Below are positions 1 to 7,647 of a stretch of 14,142 bases of DNA, one piece after another. Both the position numbers and the translations under genes were made by a program. How positions within the stretch are numbered: position 1 is the first letter of the stretch; every line of letters begins with the position of its first letter. The notes beneath the pieces were generated by a model that worked only from the letters and a program-made list of their open reading frames with translations, was not told the DNA's origin and ran no database searches. Source of the DNA: Alphaproteobacteria bacterium (GTDB lineage: Bacteria; Myxococcota_A; UBA796; GCA-2862545); assembly GCA_020632885.1 (NCBI GenBank), contig JACKEQ010000065.1, positions 1 through 14,142 of the forward strand, in the 5' to 3' direction.

Positions 1-44
1 CTATGACCGCGCGGGTGGCCGTGCCCACCGACTATCCTCGCGGC

Positions 45-1007
45 ATGCTGCTCCTCCTGCTCACGGGTCTCGCGGTGCCCGGTGACCTCGACGACGACGG
101 GGTCCCCGATGCGGACGAGCCGTCCCTGGGCCTGGATCCCACGGATCCCGACTCCGACGGCGACGGCCTGTCCGATGGCGTGGAGCTCGCCGGTCCTACG
201 GACCCCACGGACGCCGACACCGACGACGACGGCATCCCGGACGGTCAGGAGACGGCGACCGATCCGCTGGACCCGGACACCGACGACGACGGCATCCAGG
301 ACGGCACGGAGCTCGGGGTGACCCAGCTCGTGGACCTGCACTTCTCGGCGGGGGGCATGCTCTTCGCGGGCACGGATCCCTCGGTGTTCCGGGCGGATCA
401 GGACCCCACGACCACCACGGACCCGAACCTCCGGGACAGCGACGGCGACGGGCTCCTGGACGGCGAGGAGGACCTCGACCACGACGGCTGGCGCTCCGGG
501 GCGATCGGGGGCACCGGGACGGCCGGAAGCGGGGAGACCTCGGCGTCGGAGGTGGACACCGATGGGGACGGCCTGGACGACCGTACCGAGCTGGTCGTGT
601 TGCGCACCGACCCCCGGGACACCGACACCGACGACGGCGGGGCGGCGGACGGGACGGAGGTCCTCGTGGATCACACCGACCCGCTCGACCCGGAGGACGA
701 GGTCGACCTGCGGGACGTCGACCACGACGGGCTCTCTGCGTTCGAGGAGCGCGAGCGGCTCCTGGACCCGCTGGATCCGGACACCGACGACGACGGCCTG
801 CTCGACGGCATGGAGGTCTACGAGCACGGCACCGACCCGCGGTACGCCGACACCGACGGTGGCGGTCTGCCCGACGGCTACGAGGTGGACTTCGGGCTCG
901 ACCCGCGCGATCCGGACGACGACCGGCGAACCGGGGGCTACAGCGGTGGCTGCACGACCCCGGGGGTGTCAGGTGGGCTCGGGATCCTCGCGCGTCGGCG
1001 GCCCTGA
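45..1007 (+). CDS. Secreted thrombospondin type 3 repeat (calcium-binding) protein
   Basis: The predicted protein (320 aa from the ATG at 45) is a chain of Asp-rich motifs of the DxDxDGxxD type, for example DSDGDGLSDG, DTDDDGIPDG, DTDDDGLLDG and DTDGGGLPDG, separated by DPTDPD-like spacers. This is the pattern of thrombospondin type 3 / EF-hand-like calcium-binding repeats in secreted or surface proteins. I chose the ATG at 45 because it begins a short signal peptide (MLLLLLTGLAVPG) leading straight into the first repeat. An in-frame ATG at 3 would add 14 residues, and the true start could lie before the window. The C-terminus (GGCTTPGVSGGLGILARRRP) has the Cys, short hydrophobic stretch and Arg cluster of a MYXO-CTERM-like sorting tail, but the hydrophobic part is unusually short. 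The last 39 bp overlap the convergent phosphomevalonate kinase gene. The fold is clear; the cellular role is unknown. Confidence 0.8.
   Translation: MLLLLLTGLAVPGDLDDDGVPDADEPSLGLDPTDPDSDGDGLSDGVELAGPTDPTDADTDDDGIPDGQETATDPLDPDTDDDGIQDGTELGVTQLVDLHFSAGGMLFAGTDPSVFRADQDPTTTTDPNLRDSDGDGLLDGEEDLDHDGWRSGAIGGTGTAGSGETSASEVDTDGDGLDDRTELVVLRTDPRDTDTDDGGAADGTEVLVDHTDPLDPEDEVDLRDVDHDGLSAFEERERLLDPLDPDTDDDGLLDGMEVYEHGTDPRYADTDGGGLPDGYEVDFGLDPRDPDDDRRTGGYSGGCTTPGVSGGLGILARRRP
216..797 (+). repeat. Tandem-like nucleotide repeats encoding the calcium-binding motif
   Basis: A 22-nt segment beginning GACACCGACGACGACGGC is identical at 216-237 and 276-297, exactly 60 bp apart. Its first 18 nt recur at 780-797. 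These encode the repeated DTDDDG motif of the surface protein. Identity at wobble positions points to recent duplication or gene conversion, and makes the tract a place for repeat-number change. Confidence 0.6.
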
Positions 1008-1814
1008 GGGCTCGACGGGCAGCACGGTGAACCCGTCGGTGGCGACGCGCGCGACGAAGCCCGGGACGTCGGGCACCCACGCGACCACGATGTCGCCCCC
1101 GCCCGCCCCGGACGGCTTCGCCGCGCCTCCGAGGGCCTCGGCCCACGCCACGATGCGGTCGATGCCGGGGGTGCGGTAGGCCACCCCGGCCGCCTCGGCC
1201 ATGCCGCACAGCAGGCGCCATGCCTCGCGGACCGTGGCGATGGGCTCGGAGGGGAAGCGATCCACCAGGGCGGCGGACGCGTCCACGAAGGGCTGGCGGG
1301 CAGCCCAGGCGCGGTACGCCTGCACGCGCGGGCCCGTTCGGGCGCTCGAGCCACTGTAGACGACCACGGGGGCGGGGATGGACGACGGGGTCACCCGGCC
1401 TTCCTCGAAGCGGATGGCGCCGCCGGTGGCGCTCGTGGCGACGTCGATGCCCGATCCGGACCCCTGGACGGCGCGGTGGACCTCGAGGGCCAGCGGGAGG
1501 AGCCGGTCGGGCGGACAGCCCCCCGCGACGAGGGCGGCCACCACCGCCGCGGCGGAGCCGCCGAGCCCGGGCTTGTCGGGGAGGTCGAGGGGCATCGCGT
1601 CGCGGAAGGCGTACGTGGCCGCGGGGGCAGGGAGGGCATCGAGGGCCGCACGGACGAAGCGGTCGTCGCCGTCAGGCGTGCGGATCGTGCGCGTGGCCGC
1701 GTGGCTCACGTTGCACACGACCCCGTTCCGCACGGCCAGCGCGAGGCAGGGGGCCCCGTCCAGCACGGCGTACTCGCCCAGCACGACGAGCTTGCCGGGG
1801 GCGAACGCCTGCAT
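969..1814 (-). CDS. mvaK2: Phosphomevalonate kinase (GHMP family)
   Basis: It would phosphorylate 5-phosphomevalonate to 5-diphosphomevalonate with ATP in the cytoplasm. The 281-aa protein has GHMP-kinase motif 1 at residues 6-18 (PGKLVVLGEYAVL), the ATP-binding motif 2 at 82-91 (PGLGGSAAAV), a GSGSGIDVATS segment at 118-128 and motif 3 at 233-241 (KPSGAGGGD). The GEYAVL and AKPSGAGGGD forms separate phosphomevalonate kinase from mevalonate kinase. Oddities are its small size compared with many family members and Gly in place of the first Ser of the usual LGSSA motif. It is the last gene of the mevalonate operon. Its ATG shares one base with the preceding stop (TGATG), behind a GAAGAGGAG ribosome-binding site. 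Its 3' end runs 39 bp into the opposing repeat-protein gene. Substrate assignment rests on motifs and context. Confidence 0.88.
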   Translation of the reverse strand: MQAFAPGKLVVLGEYAVLDGAPCLALAVRNGVVCNVSHAATRTIRTPDGDDRFVRAALDALPAPAATYAFRDAMPLDLPDKPGLGGSAAAVVAALVAGGCPPDRLLPLALEVHRAVQGSGSGIDVATSATGGAIRFEEGRVTPSSIPAPVVVYSGSSARTGPRVQAYRAWAARQPFVDASAALVDRFPSEPIATVREAWRLLCGMAEAAGVAYRTPGIDRIVAWAEALGGAAKPSGAGGGDIVVAWVPDVPGFVARVATDGFTVLPVEPSGPPTREDPEPT

Positions 1815-2779
1815 CACTCCTCTTCGTCGAGCCTGGCTCCCGCACCCGGACGGAGCACGTGCACGCTGCGGGCGTGGGGGGTCAGGGCCTCGCGGACGCG
1901 GTCGGCGTCCTTGCGGCGGCAGAGCACCTTCACCTGCGGGCCGGCGTCCATCGTCGCCCAGGCGCTGATGCCGCTGGCGCGCAGCTCCCGGACCTCGGCC
2001 ATCAGGGCGAGGGTGGCGGGCATCCAGTACAGGAGGGGCGGGTTCGCCGCCATCATGCAGGCGTGCATCTTGAGCGTGGAGTGCTCCATGACACGGCCGA
2101 GCGCGTCGAGGTCGCGGTCGTAGATCGCGTCCTTCGCGGCCTCGACGTCCGCAGGGGCCGAGTCCACCCAGCCCTTGTAGTAGGGCGAGGTGTGCCGGGA
2201 GGCCTCCATCCCGTCCGTGGAACCGACGGCCTTGGGGCCCTCGTTCACCACGGCGACCACCATGGCCACCTCCCAGTACGAGCGCTGGGCGATGGGCACG
2301 CCGTGGCTGTCGCGGCCGTCGGGTCGGCTGCCGAGCTTCCACTCCACGAAGCCGCCGAACAGGCTGCGGCAGGCGGAACCGCTGCCCTGACGCGCCAGGG
2401 CCGAGAGCGCCGTGCGGTCGTCCGTGCGACCGGCGGCACGCGTGGCGGCCACGGCGAGGGCGGCGAACCCGGAGGCCGAGGACGCGAGGCCCGCGCCCAC
2501 CGGGAAGTTGTTCTCCGTGAGCACCATGCACGGCGGCCGATTGGGGTCGATGATGTCCAGGAAGTCCGTGACCCGCTTGGCGAAGGCCGCGGCAGCCGGC
2601 TGGCCGTCGTGGTGCACGGCGTCTTCCTCCACCCCCCAGATGACCTGGGTGCGGGTGCGGAAGCCGTCGAGGGTGAGCGAGATCGACGGGACGGCCGGGA
2701 GGTTCAGGGCGGTGTCGCGCTTGCCCCAGTACTTCACGAGGGCGATGTTCGGGTGCGCGATGGCGGTCGCGGTCTTCAT
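1814..2779 (-). CDS. mvaD: Diphosphomevalonate decarboxylase
   Basis: It would catalyse the ATP-dependent decarboxylation of 5-diphosphomevalonate to isopentenyl diphosphate, the last step of the classical mevalonate route. The 321-aa protein begins with the family hallmark HPNIALVKYWGK (residues 9-20). It carries the phosphate-binding loop GLASSASGFAAL at 97-108, the signature GSACRSLFGGFVEW at 134-147 (with the conserved Arg at 138), and TMDAGPQVK at 277-285, whose Asp278 matches the catalytic Asp of characterised enzymes. Length is normal for bacterial members. The ATG overlaps the stop of mevalonate kinase by 4 bp (ATGA), and the stop overlaps the phosphomevalonate kinase ATG by 1 bp, so all three kinase-fold genes are probably translated as a coupled unit. 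I see no strong ribosome-binding site at this start, which fits coupling. Confidence 0.95.
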   Translation of the reverse strand: MKTATAIAHPNIALVKYWGKRDTALNLPAVPSISLTLDGFRTRTQVIWGVEEDAVHHDGQPAAAAFAKRVTDFLDIIDPNRPPCMVLTENNFPVGAGLASSASGFAALAVAATRAAGRTDDRTALSALARQGSGSACRSLFGGFVEWKLGSRPDGRDSHGVPIAQRSYWEVAMVVAVVNEGPKAVGSTDGMEASRHTSPYYKGWVDSAPADVEAAKDAIYDRDLDALGRVMEHSTLKMHACMMAANPPLLYWMPATLALMAEVRELRASGISAWATMDAGPQVKVLCRRKDADRVREALTPHARSVHVLRPGAGARLDEEE

Positions 2780-3609
2780 GAGCCGGAGCGCGCCAACCAG
2801 GCCTCGACTCCCGCGGAGGCGGCCGACTTCAGGATGTGGTCGGGGTCGTCGGTGAGCGCGATGACCACCCCACCGCCGCCCGCACCCGAGAGCTTGGCGC
2901 CGTAGGCTCCCGCCCCGAGCGCGAGGTCCACCAGCTGGTCGAGCGCCGGGGTGCTCACACCGAGCTGCTTGAGCAGCCCGTGGTTCTCGGTGAGGAGCTC
3001 GCCGAGGGACGTGGGGTCCTCCAGGACCGCGCGTGCGGCGTGGACGAGGGCCCCGATGTCCTCGATGGTGTCCTCCAGCTGGTCGTACCGATCGGCGACG
3101 GACTGCACGAGCACCTTGGTGTCGCCGGCCGTGCCGGAGTCCAGCACGACGATCGCGCAGGGCGGCAGCGGCACGGGCTGGAGCGGCTTGCCCTTCACGT
3201 ACCAGAGGGCCTCGCCACGGGCCGCGACGGCGATGTCGAGCCCCGACGCGTCGCCGTGGAAGATGTTCTCGAGCTCGAGCGCCTTCTCCATGAGCGCGTC
3301 GCCCTCGAGACCGATGGCCCGGCACACGGCCACGGACAGCGCGGCGCTGCTCCCGAGCCCCACGCCGACGGGCAGCTCGCTACGGATCTGGATCTCGGCG
3401 TTGCCTTTCGGGAAGAGGTGGTCGAGGGCCTCCTCCATCCGGATCTCGTGCCGCGGTGACCACAGCTCGTGATCCACGGTGAGGGGTCCGAAGCCCTCCT
3501 CCACCTCCACCGTGGTGTAGAGCTCGAGGGGCAGGGCGATGGCGGGGTGGTTGTAGACCACCGCGTGCTCTCCGCAGAGAATGAGCTTTCCACATGCCCT
3601 TGCGCGCAT
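2776..3609 (-). CDS. mvk: Mevalonate kinase (GHMP family)
   Basis: It would phosphorylate mevalonate to 5-phosphomevalonate. The 277-aa protein has motif 1 GKLILCGEHAVVY (residues 7-19), motif 2 PVGVGLGSSAAL (80-91), GDASGLD at 119-125 with the probable catalytic Asp125, and motif 3 KLSGAGGGG (239-247). GEHAVVY and the HGxxSGxD-like segment are characteristic of mevalonate kinase rather than the later kinase. Its start was placed at 3609 because that ATG shares a base with the HMG-CoA reductase stop (TGATG), lies behind a GAGGGA ribosome-binding site and leaves a normal short N-terminus before motif 1. It lies between HMG-CoA reductase and diphosphomevalonate decarboxylase, in pathway order. 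Confidence 0.93.
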   Translation of the reverse strand: MRARACGKLILCGEHAVVYNHPAIALPLELYTTVEVEEGFGPLTVDHELWSPRHEIRMEEALDHLFPKGNAEIQIRSELPVGVGLGSSAALSVAVCRAIGLEGDALMEKALELENIFHGDASGLDIAVAARGEALWYVKGKPLQPVPLPPCAIVVLDSGTAGDTKVLVQSVADRYDQLEDTIEDIGALVHAARAVLEDPTSLGELLTENHGLLKQLGVSTPALDQLVDLALGAGAYGAKLSGAGGGGVVIALTDDPDHILKSAASAGVEAWLARSGS

Positions 3610-4886
3610 CAGGCGTCCCTCAGCTCGCGCACGAGTTGCCGCGCGCGCTCCACACTGTAGTCGCGTTCGCGGCACAAGCGGGCACAGATCTTCGCGACCT
3701 CGTGGGGTTCTGCACCCGCGGCGGCGGCCACCGTGCGCGCGTGCATCCGCATGTGTCCGGCCTGGATGCCCTCGGTGGCCAGGGCCTTCAGGGCCCCGAG
3801 GTTCTGGGCCAGACCCACCGACGCCATGACACCGGCGAGCTCGCGGGCGCCGGAGACGCCGAGGAGGGCCAGGTTGTGCTGGACCCGTGGGTGCACGCGG
3901 ATCGGGCCGCCGATGGTGCCCACCTGGAGGGGGACCTCGATCGACCCGTGCAGGACGTCGCCGTCGACCCTCCAGCGCGTGACGGGGCGGTACTGGCCGT
4001 CGCGGGATGCGAACGCGTGCACACCGGCCTCCACGGCCCTCCAGTCGTTGCCGGTGGCGAGGCACACGGCGTCGATGCCGTTCATCACGCCCTTGTTGTG
4101 GGTCGCTGCCCGGTACGGGTCGGCCCACGCGAAGCGCCAGGCGCTCGCGATGGCGTCCGCCACGCAGGCTCCGTCCGGGCCGAACGCGGACACCGGGATG
4201 GCCACGCGGGCCCGTGCCAGACGGCGATCCGCGAGGTTGGAGAGGATGCGGAGGCCCACCGTGTGGCCCGTGATGCTCTCGACGTGCGGGGCGAGCGTCT
4301 CGGCGATGGTGTTCACCATGTTGGCGCCCATGGCGTCCGCGCAGTCGAGGAAGAAGTGGAGGACCACCATGTCCTCGGGCTTCTCGCCGGGCTCCTCGTA
4401 CCGCAGGACGCGGACCTCGAGGCCCCGGAAGCCCCCGCCGTACTCGTGCAGGCGCGGGTGGACCTCCGACGCGATGGCGGCGAGCTCGTCGAGCCGGGAC
4501 TCCAGGGCGGACGCGGTGGCCACGGGGTCCGTGACGTCCACGACCTGCACCTGGCCGATCATCACGCCGGCGTCGGAGTCGGCCGTGAACCCCCCGCCTG
4601 CGCGGGCGAGCTTGGCCATGTTCGTGCAGGCGGCGACGACGCTGGGCTCCTCCACCACCATCGGGACGGCGAGCTCCCGACCGTCGATCAGGAAGTTCAC
4701 CGCGACGGCGTTGGGCAGGGAGAACGTGGAGATGACGTTCTCGACCATCACGTTGGCGTCGGCGATGGAGAGGCCGGGCTCGCGGAAGGCGGCCGTGGTC
4801 TCGGGGGCCACGAGGCCGGTGGACGCGAGCGCGTCGAGCCGGGCATCGGGATCGAGCTTGTAGAAACCGGGGATCCGGCTGCTCAT
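3609..4886 (-). CDS. mvaA: Hydroxymethylglutaryl-CoA reductase, class II
   Basis: It would reduce HMG-CoA to mevalonate in two hydride-transfer steps. The 425-aa protein matches the short, soluble bacterial class II enzymes: no membrane domain and the same catalytic residue spacing. Visible landmarks are ENVISTFSLPNAVAVNF at 49-65, EEPSVVAACTNMAK at 79-92 (catalytic Glu80), DAMGANMVNTI at 184-194 (cofactor/dimer region), THNKGVMNGIDAV at 262-274 (catalytic Lys265), ATGNDWRAVEAG at 277-288 (Asp281), GTIGG at 323-327 and the C-terminal flap GHMRMHAR at 377-384 (His378). The full Glu-Lys-Asp-His set is therefore present. Whether it prefers NADH or NADPH cannot be read here. A GGAGA ribosome-binding site lies 7 nt before the ATG, which overlaps the preceding stop as ATGA. 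Its neighbours make it biosynthetic rather than degradative. Confidence 0.95.
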   Translation of the reverse strand: MSSRIPGFYKLDPDARLDALASTGLVAPETTAAFREPGLSIADANVMVENVISTFSLPNAVAVNFLIDGRELAVPMVVEEPSVVAACTNMAKLARAGGGFTADSDAGVMIGQVQVVDVTDPVATASALESRLDELAAIASEVHPRLHEYGGGFRGLEVRVLRYEEPGEKPEDMVVLHFFLDCADAMGANMVNTIAETLAPHVESITGHTVGLRILSNLADRRLARARVAIPVSAFGPDGACVADAIASAWRFAWADPYRAATHNKGVMNGIDAVCLATGNDWRAVEAGVHAFASRDGQYRPVTRWRVDGDVLHGSIEVPLQVGTIGGPIRVHPRVQHNLALLGVSGARELAGVMASVGLAQNLGALKALATEGIQAGHMRMHARTVAAAAGAEPHEVAKICARLCRERDYSVERARQLVRELRDA

Positions 4887-6727
4887 CTGCGGTTCTCCGC
4901 GTAGAGTCGGGCGACGACGTCCGCGTAGCGGGCCTCGACGACGCGCCGCTTGACCTTCAGGGAGGGGGTGAGCGTGCCGTTCTCGAGGCTCAGGGTCTCG
5001 GGGAGGATGGCCCACGCCTTGACGCGGGCGAAGCGGGGGAGGGTCTCGTTGGCCTCGGCCACGTGGGCCTCGATGATGGCCCGGAGCGCGTCCAGCCCGG
5101 CCAGCTCGGGGTAGGTGGACGCCTTGAGGCCCTCGGCCTTCGCGAAGCGGCGGGCCGCCTCGACGTTCAGGGTGACGAGCGCGACGCAGTGGGGCCGACG
5201 GTCGCCGATGACCACGGCGTCCTCCACGTAGGGGCAGCGGCCCTTCAGCAGCTCCTGGAACTGGGTGGGCGCGACGTTCTTGCCGCCCGCTGTGATGATG
5301 AGGTCCTTCTTGCGGTCGGTGATGCGGACGTGCCCGGACTGCAGGCGGTCGCCGATGTCGCCCGTGCGGAGCCAGCCGTCCTCGGTGAGGACCTCCGCCG
5401 TGGACGCGGGGTCGTCGTGGTAGCCCTTCATCACGCCGCGGCTCTTGAGCAGGATCTCGCCGTCTTCCGCGATCTTGATCTGGCAGCCCGGGAGGGGACG
5501 GCCGACCGTGCCGAACACGGGGTCGTCCGGCGTGTTCACGCAGCTCGCACCCGCACTCTCCGTGAGGCCCCAGCCCTCGAGCACCAGGACGTCGAGGGCG
5601 TGGAAGAACAGGGCGATGTCGGGGTTCAGCGGCGCGCCACCGGAGATGAAGAAGCGGAGCTGGCCCCCGAAGCGCGCGGCCACGTCGTCGAACACGAGCC
5701 GTCGCGCGAGGGCGTGGCGGGCGCGCAGGCGGGCACCGGGACGGCGTCCCTGCTGGTGCACGGCGCTCATCTCGCGTCCCACGGACAGGGCCCAGGCGAA
5801 CACGCGGCGCTTCGCGAACCCGCCGCGCTCGACGTCTGCGAGCAGGCGCTCCTGGGCGCGCTCGAAGAGGCGGGGCACGCCCGCCATCCAGGTGGGGTGC
5901 TGGGAGGCCAGGGTCTGGAACACGGTCTCGGGGTTGCCGTCGATGACCGTGGGCATGCCCAGGCGGATGAACGCGAGCTGCAGGACCTTCGCGAACACGT
6001 GGGCCAGCGGGAGGAACAGGAGCTGCCGATCCGCGGGGGTCATCACCCCGAGGAGGTCGAGCGCCTCGGCCTCGTAGACCCAGGCGTCGTGGGTGAGCAT
6101 CACGCCCTTGGGCTGCGCCGTGGTGCCGCTCGTGTAGATGAGCGTGGCGAGGTGGTGGGGCTCGATGGCGCCGTGGGCGAGGCGGTAGGCGTCGGGGTTC
6201 TCGGCGGCGAAGACCTTCCCGCCCGCCTCGAAGACCGTCAGGGGCTCCACCCAGCCGTCCGCCGACGCCGACCCCTCGAACACCACGACCTTCCGGACGT
6301 GGGGCAGGCGGTCGCGCACCGACCGGAGCTTCTCCACCTGGGCGTCGTCCTCGGCGAACACGAGCACGGTGCCCGAGTGGTGCACGACGAACGCGATGTC
6401 GTCGGGCGTGGACGACGGGTAGACCGTGGTGGTCGCCCCTCCCGCGCAGAGGATGCCGAGGTCCGCCAGGATCCACTCGAGGCGCGTGGTGGAGACGATG
6501 GCGCAGCGCTCCTCGGGGGTGAGCCCGAAGGCCAGGAGGGCGTTGCCGATCATCTGGACGCGGCGGTCCACCTGGCGCCACGTCAGCGACGCCCAGCCCC
6601 CGCGGGTGCGGTAGGTGAGGGCCTCTCCGTCGGGCGTGGAGCCCACGCGGTGGTGCCAGAGGTCGGCCACCGAGCGGAAGGTCGCGGCGGACAGGCCCCG
6701 GGCGCTCTCGTCGTCCCAGCGCGTCAT
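4883..6727 (-). CDS. Long-chain acyl-CoA synthetase (AMP-forming)
   Basis: It would activate a carboxylic acid, probably a long-chain fatty acid, to acyl-CoA via an acyl-adenylate. The 614-aa protein shows the ordered ANL-superfamily motifs: phosphate loop IYTSGTTAQPKG (197-208), GWGLTES (385-391), GWLRTGD (451-457), the hinge region DRKKDLIITAGGKNVAP (471-487) and a C-terminal catalytic-lysine region LTPSLKVKR (586-594). Length and the FACS-like DRKKDLIITAGGKN segment fit the FadD15/long-chain group better than short acyl or amino-acid adenylating enzymes. It sits in the mevalonate operon, overlapping HMG-CoA reductase by 4 bp and starting 7 bp after the MscS stop. Acyl-CoA supply for isoprenoid or lipid metabolism is a possible link. 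The true substrate is not visible from sequence. Confidence 0.9.
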   Translation of the reverse strand: MTRWDDESARGLSAATFRSVADLWHHRVGSTPDGEALTYRTRGGWASLTWRQVDRRVQMIGNALLAFGLTPEERCAIVSTTRLEWILADLGILCAGGATTTVYPSSTPDDIAFVVHHSGTVLVFAEDDAQVEKLRSVRDRLPHVRKVVVFEGSASADGWVEPLTVFEAGGKVFAAENPDAYRLAHGAIEPHHLATLIYTSGTTAQPKGVMLTHDAWVYEAEALDLLGVMTPADRQLLFLPLAHVFAKVLQLAFIRLGMPTVIDGNPETVFQTLASQHPTWMAGVPRLFERAQERLLADVERGGFAKRRVFAWALSVGREMSAVHQQGRRPGARLRARHALARRLVFDDVAARFGGQLRFFISGGAPLNPDIALFFHALDVLVLEGWGLTESAGASCVNTPDDPVFGTVGRPLPGCQIKIAEDGEILLKSRGVMKGYHDDPASTAEVLTEDGWLRTGDIGDRLQSGHVRITDRKKDLIITAGGKNVAPTQFQELLKGRCPYVEDAVVIGDRRPHCVALVTLNVEAARRFAKAEGLKASTYPELAGLDALRAIIEAHVAEANETLPRFARVKAWAILPETLSLENGTLTPSLKVKRRVVEARYADVVARLYAENRR

Positions 6728-6734
6728 CGGGTGT

Positions 6735-7517
6735 TCATCCGCGCGGGGTGACCTGGCGCCGGTCGGCGCGGGTGGCGAGCGTGACGCCCGCCGCCTGCAG
6801 CTCGGAGTAGCAGGCGCGCTGGAGCGCGAAGAGCACCTTGCCGTAGTCGGCGTTGGCCACGTGGACCGCGACGGCGACGGGCTGACCGAGGTCGGTCGCC
6901 TCGTCGTAGAGCACGGCCGCCGCGGGCTCGGCGAGGATGCGCTCGTCGGCGGCGATGGCGGCCTTGAGGGCGGCGTCCACGACGTCGGGCGGGGTGTCCG
7001 GCGGGACGGTGAACACCAGACGCACGCGCCGGGTGGGACGATCGCTGAAGTTCGTGATCGGGGCCTTCCACACGACGTCGTTGGGCAGCGTCACCGTCTG
7101 GCCCGCGGGGGTGTGGAGGGTGGTGCTGAAGAGGTGGAGCGCCTGCACGGTGCCGGTCTGGCCGCCGGCCGTCACGACGTCGCCCACGTTGAAGGGGCGG
7201 AACGTCAGGAGCAGCGTGCCCGACGCCACGTTGGACAGCGAGCCCTGGAGCGACATGCCGACGGCGAGGGTGATGGCACCCGCCATCGCGGCGAACGTGG
7301 TGATCGGGATGCCGACCTGCTGGAGCGCCGCGAAGATGGCGAGCACCACGATGACCGGGCGCACGAGGCTGACGAGCAGGCGTCGCACGATGGGGTCGAG
7401 GCGGGTGCGCTCGAGCCAGGAGGCTGCGATGCCGGTGAGCCAGTTGCCGAGGACGTTCCCGGACAGGAGGATGACGATCGCGGTTGCGACGTTCCAGAGG
7501 ATGTCGGTCCAGTTCAT
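6735..7517 (-). CDS. Small-conductance mechanosensitive channel (MscS family)
   Basis: It is probably an inner-membrane tension-gated channel protecting against osmotic downshock. The 260-aa protein has hydrophobic segments at about residues 8-28 and 50-68, then the pore-lining helix region 76-106 (including LAVGMSLQGSLSNVASG, rich in the Gly/Ala/Ser of MscS TM3). The beta-domain hallmark FRPFNVGDVV follows at 106-115, then TLPNDVVW at 143-150. Size is close to E. coli MscS. I chose the ATG at 7517, preceded by GGAAG, because an upstream ATG at 7706 would add a Pro/Arg-rich non-membrane stretch running into the opposing EF-G gene. It is the promoter-proximal gene of the mevalonate operon; that association is unexplained. 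Confidence 0.9.
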   Translation of the reverse strand: MNWTDILWNVATAIVILLSGNVLGNWLTGIAASWLERTRLDPIVRRLLVSLVRPVIVVLAIFAALQQVGIPITTFAAMAGAITLAVGMSLQGSLSNVASGTLLLTFRPFNVGDVVTAGGQTGTVQALHLFSTTLHTPAGQTVTLPNDVVWKAPITNFSDRPTRRVRLVFTVPPDTPPDVVDAALKAAIAADERILAEPAAAVLYDEATDLGQPVAVAVHVANADYGKVLFALQRACYSELQAAGVTLATRADRRQVTPRG

Positions 7518-7647
7518 GCGCGCTTCCGGGGGTGGAACGAACCGGTGTAACCGTTCCGGGCGGGGGCTGTCGCGGTGGGGGAGGGCTCGCCCGTGCCCGC
7601 GCGTCCGGATAGGCGGCGGCGGTGGGCCGAGAGCCGACGGAGGAGCG
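7518..7647. promoter_or_regulatory. Divergent promoter region between the mevalonate operon and the EF-G paralogue
   Basis: This 130-bp region must hold promoters for both directions. I see no convincing -35/-10 pairs. It contains an imperfect dyad at 7534-7557 whose outer arms GGAACG and CGTTCC are perfect inverted copies around a GTGTAA-containing centre. That dyad is a candidate operator for one or both transcription units. Confidence 0.5.

Noticed and set aside
948..1004. Canonical MYXO-CTERM sorting tail
   Set aside because: The Cys and Arg cluster are present, but the hydrophobic segment is too short for a normal transmembrane stretch, so it is only called MYXO-CTERM-like.
196..1221. 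Arg/Pro-rich minus-strand frame over the repeat protein gene
   Set aside because: Composition is typical of an antisense frame of Asp codons; the plus frame has ordered calcium-binding repeats.
7534..7557. ECF sigma-factor promoter (GGAAC ... CGTT) in the divergent region
   Set aside because: The spacing between GGAAC and CGTT is about 13-14 bp, shorter than the usual 16-17, and the symmetry is better explained by a dyad operator.
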